Assembly: GCA_021773635.1 (NCBI GenBank)
Contig: JAJFJV010000023.1
Coordinates: 99,118 to 163,117, forward strand
DNA length: 64,000 nt
Direction of reading: 5' to 3'
Origin: Gammaproteobacteria bacterium
GTDB taxonomy: Bacteria; Pseudomonadota; Gammaproteobacteria; HK1
Shown here: piece by piece, positions 8,890 to 18,314 of the stretch
How positions within the stretch are numbered: the stretch's first letter is position 1
How the letters are laid out: each line of letters begins with the position of its first letter
Position numbers and translations under genes: made by a program
Notes under the pieces: model-generated
Databases searched by the model: none
What the model was told of the DNA's origin: nothing
The model's input: only the letters and a program-made list of their open reading frames with translations

Positions 8890-10075
8890 TTTTTAGCACC
8901 AGGTGAAGTTTGTAGATCTTCTTTTTCGCCTTGCCGGCATTGGCCGCCGGCAGCGGAGCATGCAGCACGATGCGCTCGGCACGGGTTTTCTCCTTGTCCG
9001 GGCCACCCGGAAAGTTACTCTCCTTCCCCAGCTCCCACTCAACCCCGCGCCGTTGCCCGCCCAGCAATCGGGCACTCAGCTGTGCAAGATTTTCCACCAC
9101 ATCCAGGGTCACGGCCGTGGATTTGAAGTTTTCCACCTCATAGCGCACCACCACGTCCCGATGAAAAAGATTGCCATCAACGCGACGGCGCTTGTTACGT
9201 TCGATAGTACGTTTGACTACCACATCCCGGGCCACCCCGAGATACAGCGACATCAGGTCTCCCGGCGCGGTGAACTTGCCCCAGTCCTCGCCGAGAAAGG
9301 CGCTGCCACCATGCCCGTCTTGCTGAAATATGCGCACCTTCCCGTAAGGTAGCGGTGCCTCGCCCAGCCCGTGCGCCTTGTCGTTCTCCAACCGATAGTG
9401 CATGGCGACCCGCAGCTTCTTCTCCTTTTTTACCTGGTAACCGATGGCACTGAGATCCGCGGTATAGGTCTTGTGTATCGGCACATCGGGGTAGCGCCGG
9501 ATCAGCATCTCCCGAGTCTCGTTGAGGCCGATGGGTTTTACCAATCGTTCGCCATAGCCTATGGAAATACCACTTTGACCAAAAGACTCATTGGCGAGAT
9601 TACGCACCTTCAGGTACTGGGATAGCACCAGCCGTTGCTCATCACGGGAGGCAATTGCCCGGTAATTGAAACTTTTGTCGAGCTTGCCAAGCAGGTAACT
9701 GATACGTACCCGTGCCGAGCCGGGACGGCTCGCATAAACGCTCCACACCAGGGCGTTTTCCCCGGGTGGATAGCTCACCGCCAATACCTTTACTTGCTGG
9801 CCACCCCTGGCTGCGCCACCCAGCACCCGGAATACAATGGAATCCGCGTCAATGCGGGTGTTGGCCCAGGAAAAATCCACCTGATTCAGTCCCTTGACCA
9901 GCGGTACCCGGCGTTCCTCCTCCACCAGCGTTGCGCGCGGGTGGTCGAGCTGCACCTCGACCCGCTCCCGCGCCGGCAAGGTAATGAGCTTGATGCGGGC
10001 CGCGACCTCACCATAAGGCAAGGCAAAGCCCAGAAATACCACCAATATTCGACCTGAAAGCAAATATCTCATCAT
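8879..10075 (-). CDS. DUF4139-like secreted protein (first of a tandem pair)
   Basis: 398-aa paralogue of the gene behind it. The ATG at 10075 (a second ATG follows directly) is preceded by AAGGGGATAAACAG and gives a proper signal peptide (YLLSGRILVVFLGFALPYG). Conserved regions include FSWANTRIDADS near the N-terminus and a mid segment LGKLDKSFNYRAI that lines up with the matching part of its partner. Likely envelope or periplasmic; substrate and role unknown. The pair is a self-contained operon between convergent TAXI and upstream GDH genes on the same strand. Confidence 0.7.
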   Translation of the reverse strand: MMRYLLSGRILVVFLGFALPYGEVAARIKLITLPARERVEVQLDHPRATLVEEERRVPLVKGLNQVDFSWANTRIDADSIVFRVLGGAARGGQQVKVLAVSYPPGENALVWSVYASRPGSARVRISYLLGKLDKSFNYRAIASRDEQRLVLSQYLKVRNLANESFGQSGISIGYGERLVKPIGLNETREMLIRRYPDVPIHKTYTADLSAIGYQVKKEKKLRVAMHYRLENDKAHGLGEAPLPYGKVRIFQQDGHGGSAFLGEDWGKFTAPGDLMSLYLGVARDVVVKRTIERNKRRRVDGNLFHRDVVVRYEVENFKSTAVTLDVVENLAQLSARLLGGQRRGVEWELGKESNFPGGPDKEKTRAERIVLHAPLPAANAGKAKKKIYKLHLVLKNEW

Positions 10076-10148
10076 CTGTTTATCCCCTTCGGGCTTGTTC
10101 CGGATTATGCTTGGCTCAATCCGGTACCTGACTATGGAAGGCCACAAC

Positions 10149-11501
10149 TCAGGGCCAGATACCCCGCTGCAAGGTTACCCGCGCCACGTGCTCAATTGCC
10201 TGCACCAGTGCCGCAATTCTGAGATTTACCTCCAGCGACGCACCGACAGACTCATCACTCACACTCCCTGCAGACAGGGTCCGCCACCGCCCCATTACCG
10301 CATCCACCGCGGCGTACATTTTCCGGCGCAGCTTCTCGTTCACTTCCTCAAGTGACCAGCTTTCATTGGCGAGATTCTGTACCCACTCAAAATAGCTGAC
10401 CGTGACCCCACCTGCGTTGGCCAGAATATCTGGCAGCACCGGAATCTGCTTTGCCTGCAGTATCTCGTCCGCCATCAGGGTCACAGGCCCGTTGGCCGCC
10501 TCTACCACCAGCCTGGCCGCAACACGCTCGGCATTGTCGTAGCGGATAACTGCGCCGAGAGCAGCGGGAATGAGGATGTCGCATTCCAGCGCAAGCAGAT
10601 CCTGATTGCTCAGAGTCTGGGTATCCGGGGTCCCGACCACGGTGCCCACCTCCTGTTTCTGGGTGCTCACCGCATCCAGGTCAAGTCCCTCCTCCGCGTA
10701 AATGCCACCCTTGGAGTCACTCACCGCAACAACCACGGCTCCCGCCTCCTGAAACAGGCTTGCTGCCACGGAGCCGACGTTGCCAAAACCCTGAACCACC
10801 ACCCGCGCACCCGCCACGGAGGACAGGCCGGGCAGCCCGGCCTGCGCGAGAAAGCGCTCGGTGGCATAAAGACACCCACGGCCAGTGGCTTCCATCCGTC
10901 CAAGTGAACCTCCAAGCTCCAACGGCTTTCCGGTGACTACGGGAAGGTTATTTTGGCCCGGGTGGAGAATATCGTAGGTATCGTAAATCCAGGCCATGGT
11001 GCGCTCATCGGTATACATGTCGGGGGCCGGGATATCGGTCTGGGGGCCGATTTCATCACCCAGTTCGCTGATAAAGCGCCGGGTAATGTGCCTTAATTCT
11101 GCCTCGCTAAGTACCTTGGGGTCGCAGATAACGCCCCCCTTGGCACCACCAAACGGAAGATTGGCGATGGCACACTTCCAGGTCATCAGCGCGGCAAGGG
11201 ATGCGACCTCTGCACGGGTAATCTCGGGGTGATAGCGAATCCCGCCCTTGCCCGGACCCAGGACATGGTTGTGCAGGATTCGGTAACCGTGAAAGGTACG
11301 CACCGTGCCATCGTCCATTTCCACCGGAAAACAGACCCCAATGGTGCGCTTGGGCGCCTTGAAAAAATCGATCAGGCCTTCCTTAAAACCGGCGATATAG
11401 GCCGCAGCCTGTTCAAAACGCTGCTGGGCAATAAACTGTGGATCCAGATTCTCGACACTTGCCCGATCCTCGTCGGCCGGCTTTGTCACCACTTCCATCA
11501 T
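10149..11501 (-). CDS. Glu/Leu/Phe/Val dehydrogenase family (glutamate dehydrogenase-like)
   Basis: Oxidative deaminase of amino acids to 2-oxoacids, 450 aa, the size of hexameric glutamate dehydrogenase subunits. The start at 11501 is supported by GGGAGG six bases upstream. Family motifs: LGPGKGGIRYHP (82-92), catalytic lysine in LPFGGAKGGV (115-124), PAPDMYTDERTMAW, and the dinucleotide loop VQGFGNVGSVA. Substrate could be glutamate or another amino acid. A second, shorter dehydrogenase of the same superfamily is divergent 416 bp away beside a 2-oxoacid oxidoreductase. Confidence 0.88.
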   Translation of the reverse strand: MMEVVTKPADEDRASVENLDPQFIAQQRFEQAAAYIAGFKEGLIDFFKAPKRTIGVCFPVEMDDGTVRTFHGYRILHNHVLGPGKGGIRYHPEITRAEVASLAALMTWKCAIANLPFGGAKGGVICDPKVLSEAELRHITRRFISELGDEIGPQTDIPAPDMYTDERTMAWIYDTYDILHPGQNNLPVVTGKPLELGGSLGRMEATGRGCLYATERFLAQAGLPGLSSVAGARVVVQGFGNVGSVAASLFQEAGAVVVAVSDSKGGIYAEEGLDLDAVSTQKQEVGTVVGTPDTQTLSNQDLLALECDILIPAALGAVIRYDNAERVAARLVVEAANGPVTLMADEILQAKQIPVLPDILANAGGVTVSYFEWVQNLANESWSLEEVNEKLRRKMYAAVDAVMGRWRTLSAGSVSDESVGASLEVNLRIAALVQAIEHVARVTLQRGIWP

Positions 11502-11596
11502 CCTGAACCTCCCGTTCGATAGCTCCGAAATTACCCGTTGAGGCGCCCTGATTGCAACCATGCCCTGACCCTGTGACTGGAGTCCAAACAATGAAT

Positions 11597-11830
11597 ATTG
11601 ATCATCACTGCTGTCCCGTTAACTTTGGGTGAATTCGGCCATATGCCTTGTTAGAAAAAGCCAGACGGATGCATAGTCGCCTGGAAGACATGAAAATTAA
11701 AAAAGAGCCCCGTCATTCCGGACAACGTTTTTTGCTGAGCCGGAATCCAGGTTTTTCAAGTGCTTATCTGCATACCGGGTCAAGCCCGGCATGACGGATC
11801 TTAGTTAACGGGACAGCAGTGATTGATCAT
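11597..11830. repeat. MITE copy 1 with 9-bp target duplication
   Basis: Non-coding element of 216 bp (11606-11821) bounded by a perfect 19-bp terminal inverted repeat, CACTGCTGTCCCGTTAACT, and flanked by a 9-bp direct repeat ATTGATCAT (11597-11605 and 11822-11830). Inside is a palindromic core, CCGTCATTCCGG to CCCGGCATGACGG. A second copy with the same ends and core is at 34779-34992. No transposase is encoded. It fills most of the 416-bp gap between the two divergent dehydrogenase genes. Confidence 0.85.
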
Positions 11831-11917
11831 GATCAATAGACCTGTGGCGACGGTGTGCTTTACTCAGAAGTAACCAAGTCTTTTTCGTAGCTCGTACGCC
11901 TTCAGGGGAGAGCGGTT

Positions 11918-13051
11918 ATGGAAGACGTGTTTGCATTTGCGGATGAACTGGGGCCACTGAAAGTCATCCACGTTCACGAACCCTCGGCGAGCCTGCGTGC
12001 AGTACTGGTGGTGGACAATATTGCCAAGGGGCCTTCCATCGGCGGGGTGCGTATTGCCCCCGATGTGAGCACTGAAGAGTGCTTCCGGCTGGCCCGGGCG
12101 ATGACGCTGAAAAATGCCGCGGCGGGACTGCCCCACGGTGGCGGCAAGGCGGTGGTTTACGGCGATCCCCGGATGCCGCCAGCCGACAAGGAAATCCTGA
12201 TCCGCACGCTGGCTAACGCGCTGCGCAACACTGAGGACTACATTTTCGGGCCCGACATGGGTACCGACGAGACCTGCATGGCGTGGGTCAAGGACGAGAT
12301 AGGGCGGGCCGTAGGACTGCCGCGCGAAATCGGCGGCATCCCGCTGGATGAAATTGGTGCCACCGGCTGGGGTCTCTGCCACGCTACCAAAGTGGCGGCG
12401 CAATATTGTGGACTCGAATTGGCCGGCGCCCGGGTCGCGGTGCAGGGATTCGGTGCAGTAGGCAAGAATGCGGCGCGGTTTCTGGGTGATCGGGGCGCCG
12501 TACTGGTGGCGGCCGCCGACTCCCAGGGAACGATCCACAATCCCGCCGGGCTGGATGTACAGCAGCTCATCGCCATCAAACAACAAGGCGGCTCGGTGAT
12601 CGATCATGCCGGGGGCGAGACAAAGGATTGTGATGCCATTATCGATGTGGAATGTGACATCTGGATTCCTGCCGCCCGGCCGGATGTGATCCACGCGGAC
12701 AATGTGCAGCGGCTCAACACGAAGCTGATCATGCAGGGCGCCAACATCGCGGTTACCCACGATGCCGAACAAATGCTCGCGGACCGGGACATCCTCTGCG
12801 TACCCGATTTTATCGCCAATGCCGGCGGCGTGATCTGCGCCGCGATGGAATATCGTGGTGCCAGCGAAGGTGCGGCACTGCAATTTATCGAGGAAAAATT
12901 GCGCCGCAACACGGAACTGGTGCTCGCGGAAGCCAAAGAGCGCCACATCCTGCCTCGCGCGGCAGCCATGGAGATGGCACTGGCCCGGGTTAAAAAGGCC
13001 ATGAGTCTGCGACGCTTCTCGCTATTTTCCACCGCTCCCGGTTTCGTCTGA
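11918..13051 (+). CDS. Short Glu/Leu/Phe/Val dehydrogenase
   Basis: 377-aa amino acid dehydrogenase, shorter than glutamate dehydrogenases and nearer in size to Leu/Phe/Val dehydrogenases. It has GGVRIAP (42-48), a lysine in GLPHGGGKAVV (K77), the acid in FGPDMGTDE (110-118) and the NAD(P) loop VQGFGAVGKNAA (175-186). A GGGGAGAG site precedes the ATG. Its stop overlaps the start of the 2-oxoacid oxidoreductase gamma-delta gene (TGATG), so its 2-oxoacid product is the likely substrate of that enzyme. The actual amino acid is not determined by what I see. Confidence 0.87.
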   Translation: MEDVFAFADELGPLKVIHVHEPSASLRAVLVVDNIAKGPSIGGVRIAPDVSTEECFRLARAMTLKNAAAGLPHGGGKAVVYGDPRMPPADKEILIRTLANALRNTEDYIFGPDMGTDETCMAWVKDEIGRAVGLPREIGGIPLDEIGATGWGLCHATKVAAQYCGLELAGARVAVQGFGAVGKNAARFLGDRGAVLVAAADSQGTIHNPAGLDVQQLIAIKQQGGSVIDHAGGETKDCDAIIDVECDIWIPAARPDVIHADNVQRLNTKLIMQGANIAVTHDAEQMLADRDILCVPDFIANAGGVICAAMEYRGASEGAALQFIEEKLRRNTELVLAEAKERHILPRAAAMEMALARVKKAMSLRRFSLFSTAPGFV

Positions 13052-14004
13052 TGTACCGCATCCGCTTTCACGGGCGCGGCGGACAGGGCATGAAAACCGC
13101 CAGCCGGGTACTGGGCACGGCCTTCTTTCAGCAAGGCTTTCAAGTGCAGGACGCGCCGCGCTATGGCGCCGAACGCCGTGGTGCACCGATCTTCGCCTAC
13201 GTACGCGCGTCCCGCACAGCTATCAATGAACGCGGAGTCATCCGCCACCCTGATCTGGTGGCGATTGCCGACGACAGCCTCGTTTCCTCGCCGGCGGCTG
13301 GCGTGCTGCAAGGGCTTGGCCCTGGCACAACCATGCTCATTAACAGTCACGATACCCCGGAAGTATGGCGACACCGGCTGAATCTTGACGCCACAATCCT
13401 GATCGTACCCGTGGGAGAAGAAGTCACGGATCGCGCTGATCTGCCCTTCGCCGGCATGGTGTGCGCCGCAGCGGCGGCAAGGCTGGTCGGCGTGATCGGA
13501 CGTGAAGCGCTGGCAGCGGCAATCCGCGAGGAACTGGGTGCCCACGGCAATGCCCTGGCGGATCGCAATATCGAAACCGCGCTCCACACCTATGACCTGA
13601 TGCAGGATCACGCCGGTGCAGTCACCGAAGGCACGGAAATCAGTGCCGAAAACTATGCTTCACCGCAGTGGATAGACCTGCCACTGGAGAATGCTGGCCG
13701 GGCGGCACCGAGCATCCACGCCGCTGCCACCAGCACGCTGTTAAAAACCGGACTGTGGCGCACCATGCGCCCGGAGATTGACTACACCCATTGCAACCGC
13801 TGCTGGTGGGTGTGCAGCACCTTCTGTCCCGACAGCGCGATCCGGGTGAACGAGGCGGGTTTGCCGGAAATCGATTATGACCACTGCAAGGGCTGCCTGA
13901 TCTGCGTAGCCAAGTGTCCACCCCACGCCATCGAAGCAATCCCGGAGCATTTGGCCCAGGCAAGAGAGGAGAAGGCACATGCGGCCAAAACTCCTGACCG
14001 GTAA
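13051..14004 (+). CDS. 2-oxoacid:acceptor oxidoreductase, fused gamma-delta subunit
   Basis: Fusion of the gamma domain (1 to about 185, starting YRIRFHGRGGQGMKTA) with a ferredoxin-like delta domain. Two iron-sulfur motifs are visible: C248-x2-C-x3-C-x3-C with one extra residue in the middle spacing, and a standard C279-x2-C-x2-C-x3-C. Gamma and delta are separate genes in many pyruvate, oxoisovalerate and phenylglyoxylate enzymes. It overlaps the dehydrogenase stop by one base and the alpha gene by 26 bp, so the whole set is tightly coupled. Electrons should go to ferredoxin or a similar carrier. Confidence 0.88.
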   Translation: MYRIRFHGRGGQGMKTASRVLGTAFFQQGFQVQDAPRYGAERRGAPIFAYVRASRTAINERGVIRHPDLVAIADDSLVSSPAAGVLQGLGPGTTMLINSHDTPEVWRHRLNLDATILIVPVGEEVTDRADLPFAGMVCAAAAARLVGVIGREALAAAIREELGAHGNALADRNIETALHTYDLMQDHAGAVTEGTEISAENYASPQWIDLPLENAGRAAPSIHAAATSTLLKTGLWRTMRPEIDYTHCNRCWWVCSTFCPDSAIRVNEAGLPEIDYDHCKGCLICVAKCPPHAIEAIPEHLAQAREEKAHAAKTPDR

Positions 14005-15223
14005 TGCCGCGGCCGCCTGGGGCGCACGCCTTGCCCGGGTGGATTACGTACCGGCCTTTCCCATCACGCCGCAGACCGAGATCATAGAAACTCTTGGTCG
14101 CTGGATTGAAGGTGCCGAGATGCCGGGGCGCATGGTCACCCTGGAATCGGAGCATTCCATGATCACCGCGGCGGGAGCGGCCGCTTCGACCGGGGTGCGG
14201 GTCTTTAGCGCCACCTCAAGTCAGGGCCTGCTGTATGGCATGGAAATGATCTATACCGTAGCCGGCTGGCGCGCGCCCTTCGTGCTGGTCAACGTCTCCC
14301 GTGGCCTCGCCTCGCCCATCACCCTGGAGCCGGATCACAATGATGTGCTAGCAGCGCGCGACAGCGGTTTTCTGCAAATCCATTGCGCCACCTGTCAGGA
14401 GGTGCTGGACAGCGTGATCATGGCCTACCGCATTGCCGAAGATCCGCGGGTGCGCTTGCCAGTCATCGTTAACCTGGACGGCTTCTACCTGTCCTTCACC
14501 CGCGAACCGGTGGATATTCCAGAGCCCGATAGTGTGGCGGACTTTCTGCCCGCCTACGATCCGGAGAGCACCCGTTTTCGCGCCAGCAGCCCCAACAGTC
14601 AGGCCGTTGCCGTACTGGGAGGTGCGCCTTATTCCTATTTTCGTTACGAGAGCCATCTGGCTTCTCTGAACGCGCTAGGCGTACACACGGAAGTGGCGGA
14701 GGCCTTTGCGCAGCAATTTGGCCGCCGCTACGAGGCGGTGGAGGCTTATCGCTGCGAGGATGCTGAAATCATCTTCCTGATGATCGGATCTTTCGCCACC
14801 AAGGCGAAGGCGGCCGTCGATGGACTGCGCAACGCGGGGGAATCTGTCGGGCTGGCGCGCCCACGCCTGCTGCGCCCGCTACCCACCGACGAACTCGCAC
14901 GAATACTGGGCGGCAAGCAGGCAGTCGCGGTCATCGATCAAAATATTTCCATGGGTATGGGGGGGGTGCTGCACGCGGAGCTCGCCTCGACGCTCTATGG
15001 CAAGGCTAATGCCCCCCCGGTGCTCACCAGTTTTATCGGTGGACTGGGTGGCCGCGATATCAGTCCGGAGGAGTTTTACGAGATTGCCGCCATTACCCGT
15101 GAGGCGGTAAAGAGCGGTGTCACGCCACCGCCACGACTGCTGTACACGGAGCAGGAATACCGCGAGGTGCAGAAGTTGCAAGCCATCGCGCACGCCGAGC
15201 GATACGAGGTGGGAGCGGAATAA
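13979..15223 (+). CDS. 2-oxoacid:acceptor oxidoreductase, alpha subunit
   Basis: 414-aa PorA-type subunit carrying the pyrimidine-binding domain. Seen: AFPITPQTEIIETLGRW near residues 26-42, the glutamate of TLESEHSMITAAGAAASTG, and GIKTFSATSSQG-like VRVFSATSSQGLLYG. The C-terminal region FIGGLGGRDISPEEF is typical of alpha subunits. It overlaps both neighbours (26 bp with gamma-delta, one base with beta). Size is like the alpha subunit of pyruvate and phenylglyoxylate oxidoreductases; substrate unproven. Confidence 0.9.
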   Translation: MRPKLLTGNAAAAWGARLARVDYVPAFPITPQTEIIETLGRWIEGAEMPGRMVTLESEHSMITAAGAAASTGVRVFSATSSQGLLYGMEMIYTVAGWRAPFVLVNVSRGLASPITLEPDHNDVLAARDSGFLQIHCATCQEVLDSVIMAYRIAEDPRVRLPVIVNLDGFYLSFTREPVDIPEPDSVADFLPAYDPESTRFRASSPNSQAVAVLGGAPYSYFRYESHLASLNALGVHTEVAEAFAQQFGRRYEAVEAYRCEDAEIIFLMIGSFATKAKAAVDGLRNAGESVGLARPRLLRPLPTDELARILGGKQAVAVIDQNISMGMGGVLHAELASTLYGKANAPPVLTSFIGGLGGRDISPEEFYEIAAITREAVKSGVTPPPRLLYTEQEYREVQKLQAIAHAERYEVGAE

Positions 15224-16140
15224 TGGCCAAAACCCCCATCAGACGCATGAAGGACCTGCCCTCCTCCCATCTGTTCGGTAGTGGTACGCCCATGTGTGCC
15301 GGTTGTGGAGGACTGGAGTCGCTGCACCAGATCTACGAGATACTCGGCCCCCGCACCGTATTCGTGAATGCCGCTGGCTGTATGACCCTGTTGGCGATTT
15401 ACCCCTTCACCCCCTTTCGTGGCTCCTGGCTTTATACCGCGATGGCCTCGGCACCAGCCGGAGCCCAAGGCATCCGGGATGCCCTGGATATCCTGCTTGA
15501 ACAACAGCGCATGGAGCCTGCGGAGGACCTGAACGTGGTGGTTCTCACCGGAGATGGCTCCGCCAACGGCATGGGCCTCTCCGCTACCTCGGCGGCCATG
15601 GAACGCAACCTGGACTTCCTCTATATCTGCTATGACAACGAGGGCTACGGCAACACCGGCCAACAATTCTCAGCCGCTACACCCCACGGCGCGAGGACCG
15701 CGACCAGCACCGGCCCCCACGGCTTTAGCGGCAACAAGAAAGACCTGTTCTCCATCTGGGCGGCACACAAACCCGCCTACGTGGCCACGGCCATCGGCGC
15801 GGAACCCGTGGACCTCGCACGCAAGATTGAAGCCGCAAAGCAACTGAAGGGGCCCCGGCTGATCATCACGCTGGCGCCCTGCCCACCTGGCTGGGATTTT
15901 GATCCCCGCGACGCAGCGGACATCGGCAAGCTGGCAGTCAAAACCGGGATCTGGCCACTCAAGGAATATGTCGACGGCAAGGTGGTGCACAGCAAAATTC
16001 CCCACCCGCGACTACCCGTGGAAGAATATCTGCAGACCCAGGGACGTTTTTCCCATCTGTTTCACCCGCGCCGTGATGAAGGCCTGCTGGCGGAGATCCA
16101 GGACAGCGTCGACCGCTACTGGAACGGGATCACGGAATAG
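15223..16140 (+). CDS. 2-oxoacid:acceptor oxidoreductase, beta subunit (TPP-binding)
   Basis: 305-aa thiamine-diphosphate subunit. CAGCGG (C25, C28) and C53 provide cysteines of the [4Fe-4S] site, and GDGSANGMG (110-118) is the TPP/Mg motif, followed by YDNEGYGNTGQQ. CPPGWDF near residue 220 is typical of PorB-like chains. Overlapping start with the alpha gene. It decarboxylates a 2-oxoacid to an acyl-CoA, passing electrons to the iron-sulfur domains of the gamma-delta chain. Confidence 0.9.
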   Translation: MAKTPIRRMKDLPSSHLFGSGTPMCAGCGGLESLHQIYEILGPRTVFVNAAGCMTLLAIYPFTPFRGSWLYTAMASAPAGAQGIRDALDILLEQQRMEPAEDLNVVVLTGDGSANGMGLSATSAAMERNLDFLYICYDNEGYGNTGQQFSAATPHGARTATSTGPHGFSGNKKDLFSIWAAHKPAYVATAIGAEPVDLARKIEAAKQLKGPRLIITLAPCPPGWDFDPRDAADIGKLAVKTGIWPLKEYVDGKVVHSKIPHPRLPVEEYLQTQGRFSHLFHPRRDEGLLAEIQDSVDRYWNGITE

Positions 16141-16167
16141 GCACACCCGCTTCCCACGGCAAAGCCC

Positions 16168-17871
16168 ATGCTCACAAATCCTGAAAGCTACAGGCATCGT
16201 GGTGGTGATAAACCACTGCTCGGAAGCACGATCCCGCAACACTTCAATGAGGTAGCAGCCCGCTTTCCGGACCATGAAGCGGTGGTGTCCCTGGTTCAGG
16301 GCCAGCGGCTCAGCTATGCAGAGCTGGCCGAGACAGTCAGGGAACTGGCCCGTGGCCTGCTGGGACTCGGCTTCAACAAAGGCGATCGCATCGGCATCTG
16401 GTCCACCAATAACCTGCAATGGCTGCTGCTGCAAATGGCCACCGCCCACATCGGTGCGGTGCTGGTCAATATCAATCCCGCCTGCCGGACCAGGGAGCTC
16501 GCCTACGCGTTGCAGCGCTCCGAGGTCAACGGCCTGTTTCTGATTCCCGGTTTTCGGCACAGTGATTACATTGCGATACTGACGGAGCTGATTCCGCGAC
16601 TTAAGGACGAGGCCACGCTCCCGAAGGATGGGGATTTTCCAGCCCTGCGACGGGTGGTGGTTTACGACCCGGCGGCACCCACAGAAACCCGCCGTCCGCA
16701 TCCCGGCTTCACCACCTGGCCCGAGTTACAGGCCGCAGCCGCAACGGTGTCGAGTAACGAGCTTGCAACTGTCACCGGCGGACTGGATCGGGATGACCCC
16801 ATCAACATCCAGTTCACCTCCGGTACCACCGGTTCCCCGAAAGCCGTGGTGCTAAGTCACCACAATATCCTCAACAACGCGTGGTTTTGTGCCCGGCGCA
16901 TGCATTTTAACGAGGCCGATCGCCTCGCGGTACCCGTACCCTTCTATCACTGCTTTGGCATGGTGCTAGCGAATCTCCTGTGCCTCTCGGTGGGTGCCTG
17001 CATAGTGATTCCCTGCGAACACTTCGATGCCGGGGCGGTACTGAAGGCGGTGGAAAGTGAGCGCTGCACGGCGATTCACGGTGTACCGACCATGTTCATT
17101 GCCGAACTTGAACACCCGCAATTTCGTGACTTCCGGCTCGAGACCCTGCGCACCGGCATCATGGCAGGCTCGCCATGCCCGGCCACGCTGATGCAGAGAG
17201 TGATGAACGAGATGCATTGCCGGGAAATCCTCATTGGCTACGGCGAAACCGAGGCCTCACCGCTCACCCACCTGACCGCCCCGGATGACAGCCTGGAGCG
17301 TCGGGTCGAGACCGTGGGCACCAACCTGCCCCACCAGGAGGTGAAGATCGTCGATGTGGAGAGCCGGGCCACAGTGCCGCTGGGAACCGTCGGAGAGATC
17401 TGTTTTCGCGGCTACCACATCATGCACGGTTACTATGGCGATGCAGAGGCTACTGCCAAGTCTCTCGATGAGTACGGCTGGCTTGCCTCGGGGGATCTGG
17501 GCACGATGGATGCCGACGGCTACCTGAAAATCACCGGGCGGCTCAAGGAAATGATCATTCGTGGCGGTGAAAACATCTATCCACGTGAGATCGAGGACTT
17601 TATCTTCAGCCATCCCAAGGTAGCAGAGGTAGCGGTTTTTGGGATTCCCGATGCCTACTATGGCGAGGAAATCATGGCCTGGATTCAGCTACACGAGGGT
17701 GAAACCGCGACGGTCGAGGAAATCCGGGACTACTGCAAAGGCAGGATCGCCCACTTCAAGATTCCGAAGCACGTCCGTTTCGTCAGTGAATTTCCCATGA
17801 CCGTGACCGGAAAATTACAAAAACACCGTATGCGTGAACTGGCCCTGGAGAAAACGGCCACCCCTGATTGA
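16168..17871 (+). CDS. AMP-binding acyl-CoA ligase
   Basis: ANL-superfamily acid:CoA ligase of 567 aa. Adenylate-forming loop FTSGTTGSPK (216-225), A5-like GYGETEASP, and the hinge region SGDLGTMDADGYLKITGR followed by IIRGGENIYPREIE; the catalytic lysine is in TVTGKLQK near the C-terminus. Closest in style to medium-chain/ACSF2-type ligases, but aryl acids are possible. It is 27 bp behind the oxidoreductase beta gene, which suggests that it activates an acid related to the same pathway, or salvages it. No signal peptide; cytosolic. Confidence 0.85.
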   Translation: MLTNPESYRHRGGDKPLLGSTIPQHFNEVAARFPDHEAVVSLVQGQRLSYAELAETVRELARGLLGLGFNKGDRIGIWSTNNLQWLLLQMATAHIGAVLVNINPACRTRELAYALQRSEVNGLFLIPGFRHSDYIAILTELIPRLKDEATLPKDGDFPALRRVVVYDPAAPTETRRPHPGFTTWPELQAAAATVSSNELATVTGGLDRDDPINIQFTSGTTGSPKAVVLSHHNILNNAWFCARRMHFNEADRLAVPVPFYHCFGMVLANLLCLSVGACIVIPCEHFDAGAVLKAVESERCTAIHGVPTMFIAELEHPQFRDFRLETLRTGIMAGSPCPATLMQRVMNEMHCREILIGYGETEASPLTHLTAPDDSLERRVETVGTNLPHQEVKIVDVESRATVPLGTVGEICFRGYHIMHGYYGDAEATAKSLDEYGWLASGDLGTMDADGYLKITGRLKEMIIRGGENIYPREIEDFIFSHPKVAEVAVFGIPDAYYGEEIMAWIQLHEGETATVEEIRDYCKGRIAHFKIPKHVRFVSEFPMTVTGKLQKHRMRELALEKTATPD

Positions 17872-18080
17872 CCCTGTCCCACCGACCCGTGCCCGTCAGA
17901 AAGGGGGGAAATCCCCCTGAAATAAGTGTGGATTCTCCAAGGAAGATAGTATAGGGTCTCTCACAGCAAAAAATTTGTAGTCGTTTCGGTAGTTCCTCAG
18001 CAGTAAATGCAGTAGACCCTCCCGTAATTTTCCAACAAATTTGCTTGCTAAAACATTTCAATAATTATGAGGTAACTAGA

Positions 18081-18284
18081 ATGGCTACAGGTACAGTCAA
18101 GTGGTTTAACGATTCCAAGGGCTTTGGGTTTATTGCCCCCTCCGACGGCAGCGATGATGTGTTCGTGCATCACAGTGCCATCCAGGCCAGCGGCTTCAAG
18201 TCTCTGTCCGAGGGTCAGCAGGTGACTTTTGACACCGAGCGTGGTCCCAAAGGCCTGAGTGCCACTAACGTCGTTTCGGAATAA
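18081..18284 (+). CDS. Cold-shock domain protein (CspA family)
   Basis: 67-aa OB-fold nucleic-acid chaperone with both RNA-binding motifs, KGFGFI (RNP1) and VFVHH (RNP2). The ATG at 18081 is preceded by GAGGT; an upstream in-frame extension lacks the family N-terminus [10 protein letters not shown]. About 200 bp of non-coding sequence precedes it, which leaves room for a long structured leader as in cspA genes, though no leader element could be proven. A strong terminator follows. Confidence 0.95.
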   Translation: MATGTVKWFNDSKGFGFIAPSDGSDDVFVHHSAIQASGFKSLSEGQQVTFDTERGPKGLSATNVVSE

Positions 18285-18314
18285 GCCTTAGCGGGCTTTT
18301 CCCGCGTCGTACCT

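Noticed and set aside
11864..13611. Long minus-strand frames over the dehydrogenase and oxidoreductase genes
   Set aside because: Antisense shadows caused by high GC codon bias; real proteins are on the plus strand.
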